Source of the DNA: Candidatus Peregrinibacteria bacterium GW2011_GWF2_43_17
GTDB taxonomy: Bacteria; Patescibacteriota; Gracilibacteria; UBA1369; UBA12470
Reading direction: 5' to 3'
Length of the DNA: 64,000 bases
NCBI GenBank assembly: GCA_000999315.1
Contig: LCFW01000001.1
Coordinates: 1 to 64,000 of the forward strand
The number at the start of each line of letters is the position of its first letter. The first letter of the stretch is position 1. A program made the position numbers and the translations under genes. A model generated the notes under the pieces. The model did not search any database, had not been told where the DNA came from, and saw only the letters and a program-made list of their open reading frames with translations. Positions 16,077 to 24,797 of this stretch are shown one piece after another.

Positions 16077-16691
16077 ATGAAAAGGCTTGATGGAAATCGC
16101 GAACCTCTTGTCGGGAAATTCCCCGCATTTTTGCAGTTTGTCGGTGCATGGTTGGTTCGGCAATCGTGGTTTGTCGCTCTTCGTAGAGCGGTTGAGCATG
16201 TGGTAAACGGAGACGTGCCGGTGCCTCGGCATTGGGATATGACCGGGAACTTTGCGAGAATTCGTGCGATGTCTGCCGAAGCAACGCGTGGTATTGATGA
16301 CGATAAAGAGAGCCAGGTTCCGCAAGAGCGGTCCGATGTCGCTATACAGTCGGTTCCGTTGCCGGAGCGACCCAGAGTTCAGTGTTGGGATATGACAGAA
16401 GAGTATGAGAGACTTGATGCATATTTGCGTGAGATGAATCGCTTGATAGACGAGAGCATTGCTCGGCATCGTGCCGAGGAGTTCGCAAGATGCAGAGTGC
16501 CTAGAGTTTCCGATGCCGTACCTCAGCATTGGGATATGACTGAAAAATTCGCGAGAATTCGTGCGATGGCGGCGAATGCGATGCCTCCCGATGATGATAC
16601 CGTTCCGAAAGTGCCGCTTGTTCCAATAATAGATGCCTTGCAAACGATGGCCCGTCGTGGCGGGGGAGGAAGATCGGAAGATAATAATTGA
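16077..16691 (+). CDS. Uncharacterised protein with three WDMT repeats
   Basis: 204 residues of unknown function. Three copies of a short unit are visible: PRHWDMTGNFARIRAM (nt 16218-16271), VQCWDMTEEYERLDAY (about 16368-16418) and PQHWDMTEKFARIRAM (about 16514-16567). Copies 1 and 3 are nearly identical. Each looks like a short linear motif followed by an amphipathic helix, separated by proline- and charge-rich linkers, a plausible multivalent binding protein. The ATG at 16077 is chosen because the frame upstream overlaps the preceding gene. No homologue is recognised. Confidence 0.7.
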   Translation: MKRLDGNREPLVGKFPAFLQFVGAWLVRQSWFVALRRAVEHVVNGDVPVPRHWDMTGNFARIRAMSAEATRGIDDDKESQVPQERSDVAIQSVPLPERPRVQCWDMTEEYERLDAYLREMNRLIDESIARHRAEEFARCRVPRVSDAVPQHWDMTEKFARIRAMAANAMPPDDDTVPKVPLVPIIDALQTMARRGGGGRSEDNN

Positions 16692-16709
16692 TATTGTGCC
16701 TCCCGCGTT

Positions 16710-17885
16710 TTATTTTCCGACGATTAGTTCCCAACTTTCTTTCGCGATTTGAAGTTCTTCGTTTGTCGGGATGACGAGTACGATAGGCTTGCCCGAGTTG
16801 ATTTTGGCGATTTTCGAGAGAGGATATTCGGTTTTTTTGTTCTTTTTCGCGTTGAGTTCGATTTTCAAATAATCGCAAATCCATTTGCGGACGTACCATG
16901 CGTTTTCACCGACTCCTCCCGTGAAAACAAGCGCGTCGAGTTGACCGAGGGCGACCAAGTATGATCCCAAATATTTCGCGATTTTGTAGCAATAAATATC
17001 CAGCGCCAGTTTGGCTTTTTTGTCATGCTTGTTGAACCACGCGTCGCGAAGTTCTCTTACGTCGGATTTTCCGTAGAGGCCTTTTAAGCCGGATTCATAA
17101 TTGAGAATTCCGTCTATCGTCGCAGGTTTTATCCCGCATTTTTCTATCAAGAATAAAATTATTGCCGGGTCGAGATCTCCGCACCTTGTTCCCATAACAA
17201 CTCCTTCCAATGGGGTGAATCCCATAGAGGTGTCTATAACTTTTCCGTCTTTGATTGCGGTGATCGATGCGCCGTTGCCCAGATGACAGGTGATCAAGTG
17301 GCGGGCTTTTTTCGCTCCCAGGTATTTTATGGTTTCGCCGGCGACATATTTGTGGCTCGTGCCGTGAAAGCCGTAGCGTCTTATGCCGTATTTTTCATAA
17401 AAACTTGTCGGGAGACCGTAGAGATAAGCTTTCTCTTCCATTGTTTGATGAAAAGCGGTGTCGAATATCGCGATATTGGCGGATTTTTTAAGTAGTTTTT
17501 GGGCGGCCTTGATGCCTTCGAGGTTTGCCGGATTGTGGAGTGGGGCCAGATGCGAGAGGCGTTTTAATTCGTTAAAAATTTTAGTTGTGATTTTTGTTGC
17601 CGTTTTATATTTTTCTCCGCCGTGTACGATTCTGTGACCGACAGCTTTTATTTCGGAGAGGTCTTTTATCACTTTGCTTTCAAGCATTTTTTTAATGCAA
17701 AAATTTAGCGCTTGTTCGTGTTTCTTGATGCCGGGCGTATCGCAACAGCCGTGAGAGCTTTTATATTCGCAAAAAGGAAGACCGATTCCATCCGCATGCC
17801 CTTTATATAGGACTTTCCATTTCTTGGGGTCTATCAGTTGAATTTTCAAAGAGGAAGATCCCGCGTTTAATGTAAGTATGTACAT
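16710..17885 (-). CDS. ackA: Acetate kinase
   Basis: Makes ATP and acetate from acetyl phosphate. The 391-residue protein opens with the ASKHA-fold phosphate loop LNAGSSSLK and has AVGHRIVHGG, FDTAFHQTM, GFHGTSHKYV and the adenosine-binding GGVGENAW, all family hallmarks. It begins 1 bp after the pta stop, so the two are translated from one message and complete the pathway that starts with PflB. Confidence 0.97.
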   Translation of the reverse strand: MYILTLNAGSSSLKIQLIDPKKWKVLYKGHADGIGLPFCEYKSSHGCCDTPGIKKHEQALNFCIKKMLESKVIKDLSEIKAVGHRIVHGGEKYKTATKITTKIFNELKRLSHLAPLHNPANLEGIKAAQKLLKKSANIAIFDTAFHQTMEEKAYLYGLPTSFYEKYGIRRYGFHGTSHKYVAGETIKYLGAKKARHLITCHLGNGASITAIKDGKVIDTSMGFTPLEGVVMGTRCGDLDPAIILFLIEKCGIKPATIDGILNYESGLKGLYGKSDVRELRDAWFNKHDKKAKLALDIYCYKIAKYLGSYLVALGQLDALVFTGGVGENAWYVRKWICDYLKIELNAKKNKKTEYPLSKIAKINSGKPIVLVIPTNEELQIAKESWELIVGK

Positions 17886-17886
17886 T

Positions 17887-18864
17887 TTATTTTTGGGTTT
17901 GAAGTGAAGTTATCGCCGTAATGTTTACAATGTCTTCGACTTTGCATCCTCGGGAAACGTCGTTCATCGGTTTTTTCAGACCTTGCAAAACCGGGCCGAT
18001 CGCCGTGTAGCCTCCGAGTCGTTCCATTAATTTGTATGCGATGTTGCCGGATTGGAGATCGGGGAATATGAGAACGTTCGCGTTGCCTTTCAGTTTTGAG
18101 CTTGGAAATTTTTTCGCGCAAATTTCGGGGATGATTGCGGCGTCAACTTGCATCTCGCCGTCTATTACGAGTTTCGGTTCTTCGTATTTCGCGAGTGCTA
18201 CCGCCTCTCTGACTTTGTCTACGAAAGGATGGTCCGCCGATCTGTTTGTCGAGAATGAAAGCATGGCGACTTTCGGTTTGATGCCAAAGTCTTCAGCCGT
18301 TTTCGCCGTGTCGAGTGCGATGTGTGCGAGGTCGTGCGAGTTAGGTTCGATGTTGATCGCGCAATCTGCGAATAAAAGGAGTCTTTTTTCCAGCATCATG
18401 AAGAAAAATCCGGAAACCTTATGGAATTTCTCTTTGGTTTTGATGATTTGGAGCGCGGGTCTTACTTTTTCCGCCGTTGTGTAAAATGTTCCCGAAACCA
18501 TTCCGTCCGCATCTTCCATGTGAACCATCATTGTTGCGAAATAGTTCGGCTTGATTACCGTTTTCCAGGCTTCTCTTTCTTCTCCGCCTCGAAGTTTTAT
18601 GAATTCTTTGACGTATTTTGTTGTGAGAGGGGAGTCTTCCGGATCGATAAGTTGAACTCGTTTAAGGTCGAGTTTTACTCCCAATTTTTTCGCTCGTTTC
18701 AGTATCTCGATTTCTTTGCCGATCAGAATCGGTTTTGCGAGTTTCTGTCTTAAAATTTTTTTGGTTGCAAGAATTATGCGATCATCCATCGCGGCTTCGG
18801 GAAATACAATTTTGCCGGGTTTTCTTTTTGCGCGAGCTTTAATGTCGGCTATGAATTTTCGCAT
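17887..18864 (-). CDS. pta: Phosphate acetyltransferase
   Basis: Transfers the acetyl group from CoA to phosphate. From ATG 18864 the protein has 325 residues, the usual length for the short PTA_PTB form. Recognisable segments are KIVFPEAAMDDRIILATKK near the start, DGMVSGTFYTTAEKVRPAL in the middle and NVLIFPDLQSGNIAYKLMER near the end. The frame is open to a TTG at 18891, but those nine residues come from the hairpin repeat at 18880-18910 and are rejected. It is coupled to ackA. Confidence 0.95.
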   Translation of the reverse strand: MRKFIADIKARAKRKPGKIVFPEAAMDDRIILATKKILRQKLAKPILIGKEIEILKRAKKLGVKLDLKRVQLIDPEDSPLTTKYVKEFIKLRGGEEREAWKTVIKPNYFATMMVHMEDADGMVSGTFYTTAEKVRPALQIIKTKEKFHKVSGFFFMMLEKRLLLFADCAINIEPNSHDLAHIALDTAKTAEDFGIKPKVAMLSFSTNRSADHPFVDKVREAVALAKYEEPKLVIDGEMQVDAAIIPEICAKKFPSSKLKGNANVLIFPDLQSGNIAYKLMERLGGYTAIGPVLQGLKKPMNDVSRGCKVEDIVNITAITSLQTQK

Positions 18865-18879
18865 TTTTTGTTTGTTTAG

Positions 18880-18910
18880 GGTCGTCCTCAAATTTCATTT
18901 TTCGACGACC
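18880..18910. repeat. Conserved-loop hairpin, copy A
   Basis: GGTCGTC (18880-18886) pairs with GACGACC (18904-18910) around a loop containing CAAATTTCATTT. The same loop with different, still complementary stems occurs at 27455-27481 and 28315-28349. Here it sits just upstream of pta and covers the stop of the PHP gene. Confidence 0.7.
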
Positions 18911-19641
18911 TGTTCTCCCGTTGATTTTAGCCCTTTAAATTTTTTAATCAAGCTTTCTTTCAGAAGCCAAGTTTTGTCTCGGATTACAATGAAAGGCATA
19001 AGTATCAGCATCTCCCAAGTCGGGATCGGCACGGTCAGATTTTTTATATTTCCTTGTTTTAAAGCTTTCAAAATCGCTTTCAATTCAAGTTTTTTCGCAT
19101 ATATTTCACAGTGTGTTTTGCCGAAGTTTTTCAAAGAATGAGTATCCGATGTTCCGATGAAAGGGAGGTTGTGTTTTTTCGCCAAAGCTTGTCCGCGTTT
19201 GTTGAAATTTATAAGCTTGGAGTACCACCACGAGCATTCTATCCCGTCGAAGCAGTCTATGTTTTTTTGTACGAGGTCGTTAAACATATTGAGTCCGGGA
19301 AAATAGGTGTGGGCCGAAAGTATGAAACAGTCGGAGTACTCTTTTTTGTATGTTCGCAGTGCGGCGAAAGTATGAATGTTCTCGGCGGACTTCGTTGCGT
19401 TAAGAATTACGACGTGTCTTGTCGGTGTTACCGACTGTTCCGTTCCGTGAATCAGCAAGATGCCTTTTCCTCGGGCGTAATTTGTCAGTTCTTCCGATCC
19501 GACGTAATGGTTGTGGCATGTTATCGCCAAAACTTTCACGCCTTTTTTGGCGGCATGATTTATCAACTCTTTATCCGAATATGTTATTGGGTCGTGAGGA
19601 TCCGAGCTTGTGTGATTGTGGAGAGAGGTGAGAAATTTCAT
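18895..19641 (-). CDS. PHP-domain phosphoesterase
   Basis: 248-residue metal-dependent phosphoesterase of the PHP family (histidinol phosphatase/polymerase-associated fold). Metal-binding motifs are visible in order: SLHNHTSSDPHD at 6-17, ITCHNH at about 40, HGTE at about 64, LSAHTYF at about 110 and GTSDTHS at about 160. The C-terminal 50 residues are hydrophobic then basic (WEMLILMPFIVIRDKTWLLK) and may associate with the membrane. Substrate unknown. The start overlaps the stop of the small lipoprotein gene by 4 bp, linking it to the 19638-20275 genes. Confidence 0.88.
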   Translation of the reverse strand: MKFLTSLHNHTSSDPHDPITYSDKELINHAAKKGVKVLAITCHNHYVGSEELTNYARGKGILLIHGTEQSVTPTRHVVILNATKSAENIHTFAALRTYKKEYSDCFILSAHTYFPGLNMFNDLVQKNIDCFDGIECSWWYSKLINFNKRGQALAKKHNLPFIGTSDTHSLKNFGKTHCEIYAKKLELKAILKALKQGNIKNLTVPIPTWEMLILMPFIVIRDKTWLLKESLIKKFKGLKSTGEQVVEK

Positions 19642-19943
19642 TGGATGGCGGATTCTTCGGTCGTTTCGGTGATTTTCGGTGATTCGTTTATTTGCTGGAT
19701 GCTGTCTATTGCCGTGCCGATTGCGTCGGCGGCGTCTCCCAGATCTTCCGCGGCTTGGTTGATTTCGTTGTATTTTTCTTCTATTGCGTTCGTTTTTGTC
19801 TCCACTTCGCTTTTTACGTTTTCGTAACCTTCGGTGGCCTCTTTCGTGATTGTGCCGAAGAAGTTCGCCAGGTTGTTCTCCGCGTTACAGCCGGTAATGA
19901 ACAGGATGCTCGATGCGAGCAGAATTGCAATTTTGTTTTTCAT
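19638..19943 (-). CDS. Small predicted lipoprotein
   Basis: 101 residues with a signal peptide and lipobox (LFITGC, Cys about 19), followed by a helical, Ala/Glu/Lys-rich region (EVETKTNAIEEKYNEINQAA) that probably forms a coiled coil. No enzymatic motif. It overlaps both neighbours by 4 bp (zinc-ribbon protein upstream, PHP protein downstream), so the three are co-translated. Function unknown. Confidence 0.8.
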   Translation of the reverse strand: MKNKIAILLASSILFITGCNAENNLANFFGTITKEATEGYENVKSEVETKTNAIEEKYNEINQAAEDLGDAADAIGTAIDSIQQINESPKITETTEESAIQ

Positions 19944-20275
19944 CTTTGTTGTGAAAAAAGTTTTTTAAAATCACCGTCGAAATTTTCAAGAAAATTGTGG
20001 ATTCCGGTAACCTCTTCTTGAGTTATCGGACCGACTTTATCGCCGAGATTGCGAATTTTCAATCCTTGATGTTTGCGAAGTTCGCGATACCTGTTGATCG
20101 CTGCGTTTACAAGTGATTGCGTATTGCATTTCGGGCACTTGATATGAAGATAAATTTCATCTTTAAAAGACCCCAAAATCGTCATATCCGCTTCGCCGTG
20201 TTTGCTTTTACACGAGGGGCATGTAACTTCCCTTATCAACTGTTCCACAAGTGATCGGAATTCGCCGTATAACAT
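19940..20275 (-). CDS. Small zinc-ribbon protein
   Basis: 111 residues with two CxxC knuckles, CPSC at about 19-22 and CPKC at about 48-51, giving a probable zinc ribbon. A helical C-terminal half (about 60-111) follows. Similar small proteins are often annotated as hypothetical; no partner or nucleic acid target is evident. First gene of the 20275-18895 overlapping trio. Confidence 0.75.
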   Translation of the reverse strand: MLYGEFRSLVEQLIREVTCPSCKSKHGEADMTILGSFKDEIYLHIKCPKCNTQSLVNAAINRYRELRKHQGLKIRNLGDKVGPITQEEVTGIHNFLENFDGDFKKLFSQQR

Positions 20276-20334
20276 AAATGGGCATTATAGACGCCCACAG
20301 TATAGTGGATTCGAGCCGTAAAGTTCAAGCGTTA

Positions 20335-20988
20335 TTATGCGGCTTTGCTTGCGAAATGTTCGTTGTTGTTTGTTGTGATTTTTTGCGCAATTTCTTGTCT
20401 TAATCGGTCAATTTCTTTCCCGGAAATTCGTTCTTTTGAGATTGCGGTTCTCGAGCTTTCGTTAAGAGTTTTTCGCAATTTGCTTATCGCCATGAGTTTT
20501 GGTAACAATTTTGCTATTTTCAAGATTGCTTCCGGTGCAAATATTGCAACTATCGCGGTGGCTATGAGCGCCATGATTTTTGTGTCTTTTAACGATTCTT
20601 CTCCTATTTGTTCCGCGCTTGTGTCTTTCGGTGCTTCTAAAAGTCCCGCTTCAACCAAGAATCTTATACCTTCCGGGGCGGCCGATAACGGACCGAGCGG
20701 GAGGTATTTCGCCCACCTGCTGATCATAAGGGCTTTTATGTTGTCCGGCGTTTTATTCCATCCGTCTTCTACCTTATGCCAAGCTTCCGTTCTGTATATT
20801 CCCAACATGAAATTCGCGTATGCTCCGTCTGCCGCAGAGGGATGATCTTTCGCGATTTTTTCAAGAGCATCCGCACCTCTTAATATGGTGTCGAGTTCGT
20901 CAGTTTTTTTGCCCTTTTCACGGGATTCTGGTTCCTCGTAGTTATTGTTAATGGGTTGTTCTATTGGTTGCGCTGATTCTTCCGCCAT
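20335..20988 (-). CDS. Uncharacterised membrane-associated protein
   Basis: 217 residues, not recognised. The N-terminal 35 residues are acidic and disordered. The middle is helical, and a hydrophobic segment at about 139-160 (IMALIATAIVAIFAPEAILK) could be one membrane span. The C-terminus is basic and helical (ISKERISGKEIDRLRQEIAQ). It stands alone between the zinc-ribbon trio and gltX, with 40 bp to gltX. Confidence 0.65.
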   Translation of the reverse strand: MAEESAQPIEQPINNNYEEPESREKGKKTDELDTILRGADALEKIAKDHPSAADGAYANFMLGIYRTEAWHKVEDGWNKTPDNIKALMISRWAKYLPLGPLSAAPEGIRFLVEAGLLEAPKDTSAEQIGEESLKDTKIMALIATAIVAIFAPEAILKIAKLLPKLMAISKLRKTLNESSRTAISKERISGKEIDRLRQEIAQKITTNNNEHFASKAA

Positions 20989-21028
20989 GGTGTTTTTGTA
21001 TTATTTTTAATACAATATTTTACCATTT

Positions 21029-22498
21029 CTACTGTAATTTGTCCAGGCAGAGGTCTATTCTTTTCATAGTTCGTTCTTTGCCGAGGCTTTCTATTACTTC
21101 GAATGTTCCCGGGGAGTATTGCTCTCCTGTCAGTGCGACTCTTAGAGGCCAGAGGACTTGGCCGTTTTTTAAGCCCAGTCGTTTTATGGTCCCTGTTAGG
21201 GTTTCTTGAACTTGTTGCAAAGTGAACTCTGTTAATGTCGCCAAATCTTTTTTGCTTTCTTCCAATGCTTTGGTTGCCGTTTCTTTATCAACCTTCATTT
21301 TTTCATTGAGGAGCAAGGCGAGGTCGAAGGGCGGTTCTTCTATCAAGAAGAATTTCAGCATGTCGGGAGCCTCTGCCAGTGTTTTCAGGCGTGTTTGGAT
21401 GGTTTTTACGGCTTTAAGAAAATATATCGTTTTTTCGTCGGGGTCGTCGAAGTTTTTTTCTTCGATATCCGCGAAAGCGGTCTCTTCGAACCATTTGGTT
21501 TGCAATCTTGGCAGGATCAGTTTCGCAAGGTCTTCGGGAGTTTTTGATCTTAAATAGTGACCATTGAGCCAATCCAGTTTTTCCAGATTAAAGACCGCTC
21601 CCGCTTTTTGAACTCGTTCTATTGAGAATTTTTTAATTAAATCTTCAAGAGAGAAAAACTCTTCCGTTGTTCCCGGGTTCCAGCCGAGAAGCGCGATGAA
21701 ATTGATGATAGCTTCTTTCAAATATCCTTTTATCATGTAATCTTCTGCGGCAACATCCCCTTGGCGTTTTGACAGTTTGGTTTTGTCCGGATTCAGGAGT
21801 AGCGGAAGGTGAGCGAATGTTGGCGGGTTCCAGCCGAAAGCGTTGTATAAGGCGATGTGTTTCGGCGTAGAAGGGAGCCACTCTTCGCCTCTGATTACGT
21901 GAGTTATGCCCATCAGATGATCGTCAACCACGTTTGCCAGATGGTAAGTCGGGAATCCGTCCGATTTTATAAGTACTTGATCGTCAACCGTTTTCGGATC
22001 AAACTCCATGTCGCCTCGGACCAGATCTTTGAACTTAATGGTGCCGCCACTTGGCATTTTTTGCCTGATTACGAAAGGTTCTTCCGCCGAGATTTTCTTC
22101 TCGATTTCTTCGGGTGTCAGTTTGAGGCATGCTCTGTCGTACATGGGGGCTCTTTTTTTCGCGATTTGGTCTTCGCGCATTTTCGTCAGTCGTTCTTCCG
22201 TGCAGAAGCATTTGTAGGCGTGCCCTTTTTCAAGGAGCGCTTCGGCGTGTTTTTTGTATATTTCGGTTCGTTTTGATTGAAAATACGGGCCTTCGTCGTA
22301 TTCGATCCCAAACCATTTTAAAGTTCTTAACAAATTTTCAACCGCGCCTTCGACATATCTTTTTTGATCGGTGTCTTCAATACGCAAGACAAATTCGCCT
22401 TTGTTTTGGCGTGCGAACAGGTATGAATACAAGGCGGTTCTTAATCCTCCCACATGAAGTAATCCGGTTGGGGATGGGGCAAAGCGAGTTTTTATCAT
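21029..22498 (-). CDS. gltX: Glutamyl-tRNA synthetase
   Basis: Class I synthetase charging tRNA-Glu (possibly also tRNA-Gln, if the amidotransferase route is used). The 489 residues contain the HIGH-type motif RFAPSPTGLLHVGGLRTA at 5-22, the KMSKS-type motif KLSKRQGD at about 244, and the four-Cys-free insertion typical of bacterial GluRS. The C-terminal anticodon-binding domain is complete, ending in GLKNGQVLWPLRVALTG and a short tail. Divergent from ftsK. Confidence 0.97.
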   Translation of the reverse strand: MIKTRFAPSPTGLLHVGGLRTALYSYLFARQNKGEFVLRIEDTDQKRYVEGAVENLLRTLKWFGIEYDEGPYFQSKRTEIYKKHAEALLEKGHAYKCFCTEERLTKMREDQIAKKRAPMYDRACLKLTPEEIEKKISAEEPFVIRQKMPSGGTIKFKDLVRGDMEFDPKTVDDQVLIKSDGFPTYHLANVVDDHLMGITHVIRGEEWLPSTPKHIALYNAFGWNPPTFAHLPLLLNPDKTKLSKRQGDVAAEDYMIKGYLKEAIINFIALLGWNPGTTEEFFSLEDLIKKFSIERVQKAGAVFNLEKLDWLNGHYLRSKTPEDLAKLILPRLQTKWFEETAFADIEEKNFDDPDEKTIYFLKAVKTIQTRLKTLAEAPDMLKFFLIEEPPFDLALLLNEKMKVDKETATKALEESKKDLATLTEFTLQQVQETLTGTIKRLGLKNGQVLWPLRVALTGEQYSPGTFEVIESLGKERTMKRIDLCLDKLQ

Positions 22499-22548
22499 AC
22501 AACTTAGAGTTTAGAGAAAAGTTCAAAGTTCAGATTATCAGTGCGGGA

Positions 22549-22578
22549 TTGCGTTTTCAAGTTTCAGAGTGGTAAAAT
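22549..22578 (+). promoter_or_regulatory. ftsK: Candidate promoter of ftsK
   Basis: TTGCGT (22549-22554), 18-bp spacer, TAAAAT (22573-22578). The predicted start lies 3-5 nt before ATG 22589, so the message would be nearly leaderless. Confidence 0.5.
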
Positions 22579-22588
22579 CCTTTCCGAT

Positions 22589-24763
22589 ATGGCAAGGAGA
22601 AGAAAACTTAAAACCAGTTATAGGAGAAAACTTCGAGGGCAGAATTTGAGCCTCGACGTTGAAGCTCATGTTATGAAAGATATCTGGGCGGTTTTTTATC
22701 TTACAATAGGGATTTTGACGATTTTGAGCATAAGGGGAAATTTGGGTTTTGTCGGGCAGTTGTGGATTGCGTTTTTGGATCCGGTTTTCGGGTGGGGGAT
22801 TTTTGCCGTTCCCGTGCTGTTGATTATGATGTCGGTTTTTGAATTTTTTTCAAAAAAAATCAGTTTCGGGATTGCGAGATGGCTCGGAATGATGCTTATG
22901 ATGGTTTCGGTTTTGGGGACGATACATTTATCCGTTCCGTCGGAAGATGTTTACGAAGTTGCCAAGGCGGGTGAATATGGAGGTTATATCGGTTTTGTCG
23001 GTAGTTTTATTTCAATGTCGGTGTTTGGAATCGCAGGTAGTTATGTGGTTTTCATGGCGATGATGATAGTGTCGGTTTTATTGATTTTTGATGTCTCTTT
23101 AATGGAAATTGTCGGACTTTTTAAGAAGGAAGAAAAGAAAGTGAAGAAAGAGGAAGTTGAAGAGGAGGATGAAGATTATTTTGATGATTTTGATGTGAAT
23201 AAAATAAACATAGTTAAGCCGGAACAGATTGCGGTTGAGGAAAAAGAGTCGGTGAGGGAAGAAACAGTTTCTTTGAGAGAGGTGAAGGCGGAGGATTTGA
23301 AGGAAGATGTGAAGCTTGAGGCGAAAGAGGAAGAGGAGTTTGAATATGCGTTTCCCGATTTGGGCTGGTTGGATGCGACTATTGATAATATCGCGTTGGA
23401 TCAAGCAGTTTTGAAAGATAATGCGGAAAAAATCAAGAATAAACTCGAGCAGTTTGGTATCAGAGTTGCGATGCACGACGTGCATGTCGGGCCGACGGTT
23501 GTTCAGTACTCTTTGAAACCGAGCGACGGAGTGAAATTGTCGAAAATTACAGCTTTGAAAAACGATATGGCGATGGCGCTTGCCGCTCCTTCGGTTCGTA
23601 TCGAAGCGCCGATTCCGGGGAAAGCTCTTGTCGGTATAGAAGTCCCGAATATAGAGAGGGCTACCGTTAGATTGCGCGAGGTTATGGATACGCCCGAATA
23701 TAAGGCTGTTCTTGGGAAGTTGAAATTGCCTTTGGGCAGAAGCGTAAGCGGTAAACCGATCATTGCGGATTTGGCCAAAATGCCGCATTTGCTTGTTGCC
23801 GGTGCGACTGGATCGGGTAAGTCGGTTTGCATGAATACTTTTCTGATGTCTTTTTTGTATAACAATTCTCCGAGAGATTTGAGGCTTATAATGGTGGATC
23901 CGAAAAGGGTTGAGTTGACCAATTATAATGGTATCCCGCATCTTTTAACTCCTGTTATAGTCGAACCGGATAAGGCGGCCACCGCTCTTCGTTGGGCTGT
24001 TGCGGAAATGACGCGAAGGTATAAGGTTTGCGCCGAAGCGAGACATAGAAGTATAGATGATTACAATGCCGATCCGAAGGTTCACGAGAAGATGCCGAAA
24101 ATCGTGATAGTCATAGACGAGTTGGCGGATATGATGATGGCGGCGAAACAAGAGGTTGAGGCTTCGATTTGTAGAATTGCGCAAATGGCTCGCGCCGTCG
24201 GTATACATCTTTTGATAGCCACTCAAAGGCCTTCCGTTGATGTAATTACCGGTTTGATTAAGGCGAATATTCCGGCGAGAATCGCGTTTACCGTCGCTTC
24301 TTCGATAGATTCCAGAACCATACTTGATGGGATCGGAGCGGAAGATCTTCTTGGTCACGGAGACATGTTGTATTTGTCGGGTACGACAGGGAAGCCGCAA
24401 AGAGTGCAAGGTGTTTATGTCGGTTCGAAAGAGATTGAGAGAGTCACGAATAAAATTAAAATCGGCTATGATCCGTCTTATGACGATACGATCACTTCGG
24501 CTCAAACTGCCGGTCAGAGTATGGTTGGAATACCTGATAGCAGGTTGCTTGCCGAGTCCGGCGGTGCCGATGATCCGATGTATATAGAGGCTCTTGATTG
24601 TATAAAGAGATCGCGAAAAGCTTCTGCTTCGGCGTTGCAAAGGTATTTGAGGGTTGGTTACGCGAGGGCGTCTCGCTTGATAGATTTATTGGAAGAAAAT
24701 GGTGCGATCGGACCGGCGAACGGGGCGAAGCCGAGGGATATATTTTTGGATAAGATTGAGTAG
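22589..24763 (+). CDS. ftsK: DNA translocase FtsK/SpoIIIE
   Basis: Septal ATP-driven DNA pump for chromosome segregation. From ATG 22589 there are 724 residues. They comprise a basic N-terminus, four membrane spans (about 30-170), an acidic Glu/Lys-rich linker (about 190-260), the alpha/beta motor with Walker A GATGSGKS and Walker B IVVIDELADMMM, and a C-terminal winged-helix gamma domain (SASALQRYLRVGYARASRLI) that reads KOPS-like sequences. The 16 in-frame residues upstream overlap the promoter and lack similarity, so they are excluded. Convergent with secA. Confidence 0.97.
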   Translation: MARRRKLKTSYRRKLRGQNLSLDVEAHVMKDIWAVFYLTIGILTILSIRGNLGFVGQLWIAFLDPVFGWGIFAVPVLLIMMSVFEFFSKKISFGIARWLGMMLMMVSVLGTIHLSVPSEDVYEVAKAGEYGGYIGFVGSFISMSVFGIAGSYVVFMAMMIVSVLLIFDVSLMEIVGLFKKEEKKVKKEEVEEEDEDYFDDFDVNKINIVKPEQIAVEEKESVREETVSLREVKAEDLKEDVKLEAKEEEEFEYAFPDLGWLDATIDNIALDQAVLKDNAEKIKNKLEQFGIRVAMHDVHVGPTVVQYSLKPSDGVKLSKITALKNDMAMALAAPSVRIEAPIPGKALVGIEVPNIERATVRLREVMDTPEYKAVLGKLKLPLGRSVSGKPIIADLAKMPHLLVAGATGSGKSVCMNTFLMSFLYNNSPRDLRLIMVDPKRVELTNYNGIPHLLTPVIVEPDKAATALRWAVAEMTRRYKVCAEARHRSIDDYNADPKVHEKMPKIVIVIDELADMMMAAKQEVEASICRIAQMARAVGIHLLIATQRPSVDVITGLIKANIPARIAFTVASSIDSRTILDGIGAEDLLGHGDMLYLSGTTGKPQRVQGVYVGSKEIERVTNKIKIGYDPSYDDTITSAQTAGQSMVGIPDSRLLAESGGADDPMYIEALDCIKRSRKASASALQRYLRVGYARASRLIDLLEENGAIGPANGAKPRDIFLDKIE

Positions 24764-24797
24764 GAACGGGTGAAATTCCCCTAGTACGAAATTCTCG

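Noticed and set aside
23099-23941. Long minus-strand open frame (280 codons) opposite ftsK
   Set aside because: Antisense to the conserved FtsK motor; composition and lack of any motif show it is a codon-bias shadow. The same holds for frames opposite AMP phosphorylase (10596-11321), the lipoprotein (40115-40882) and pflB (14091-14459).
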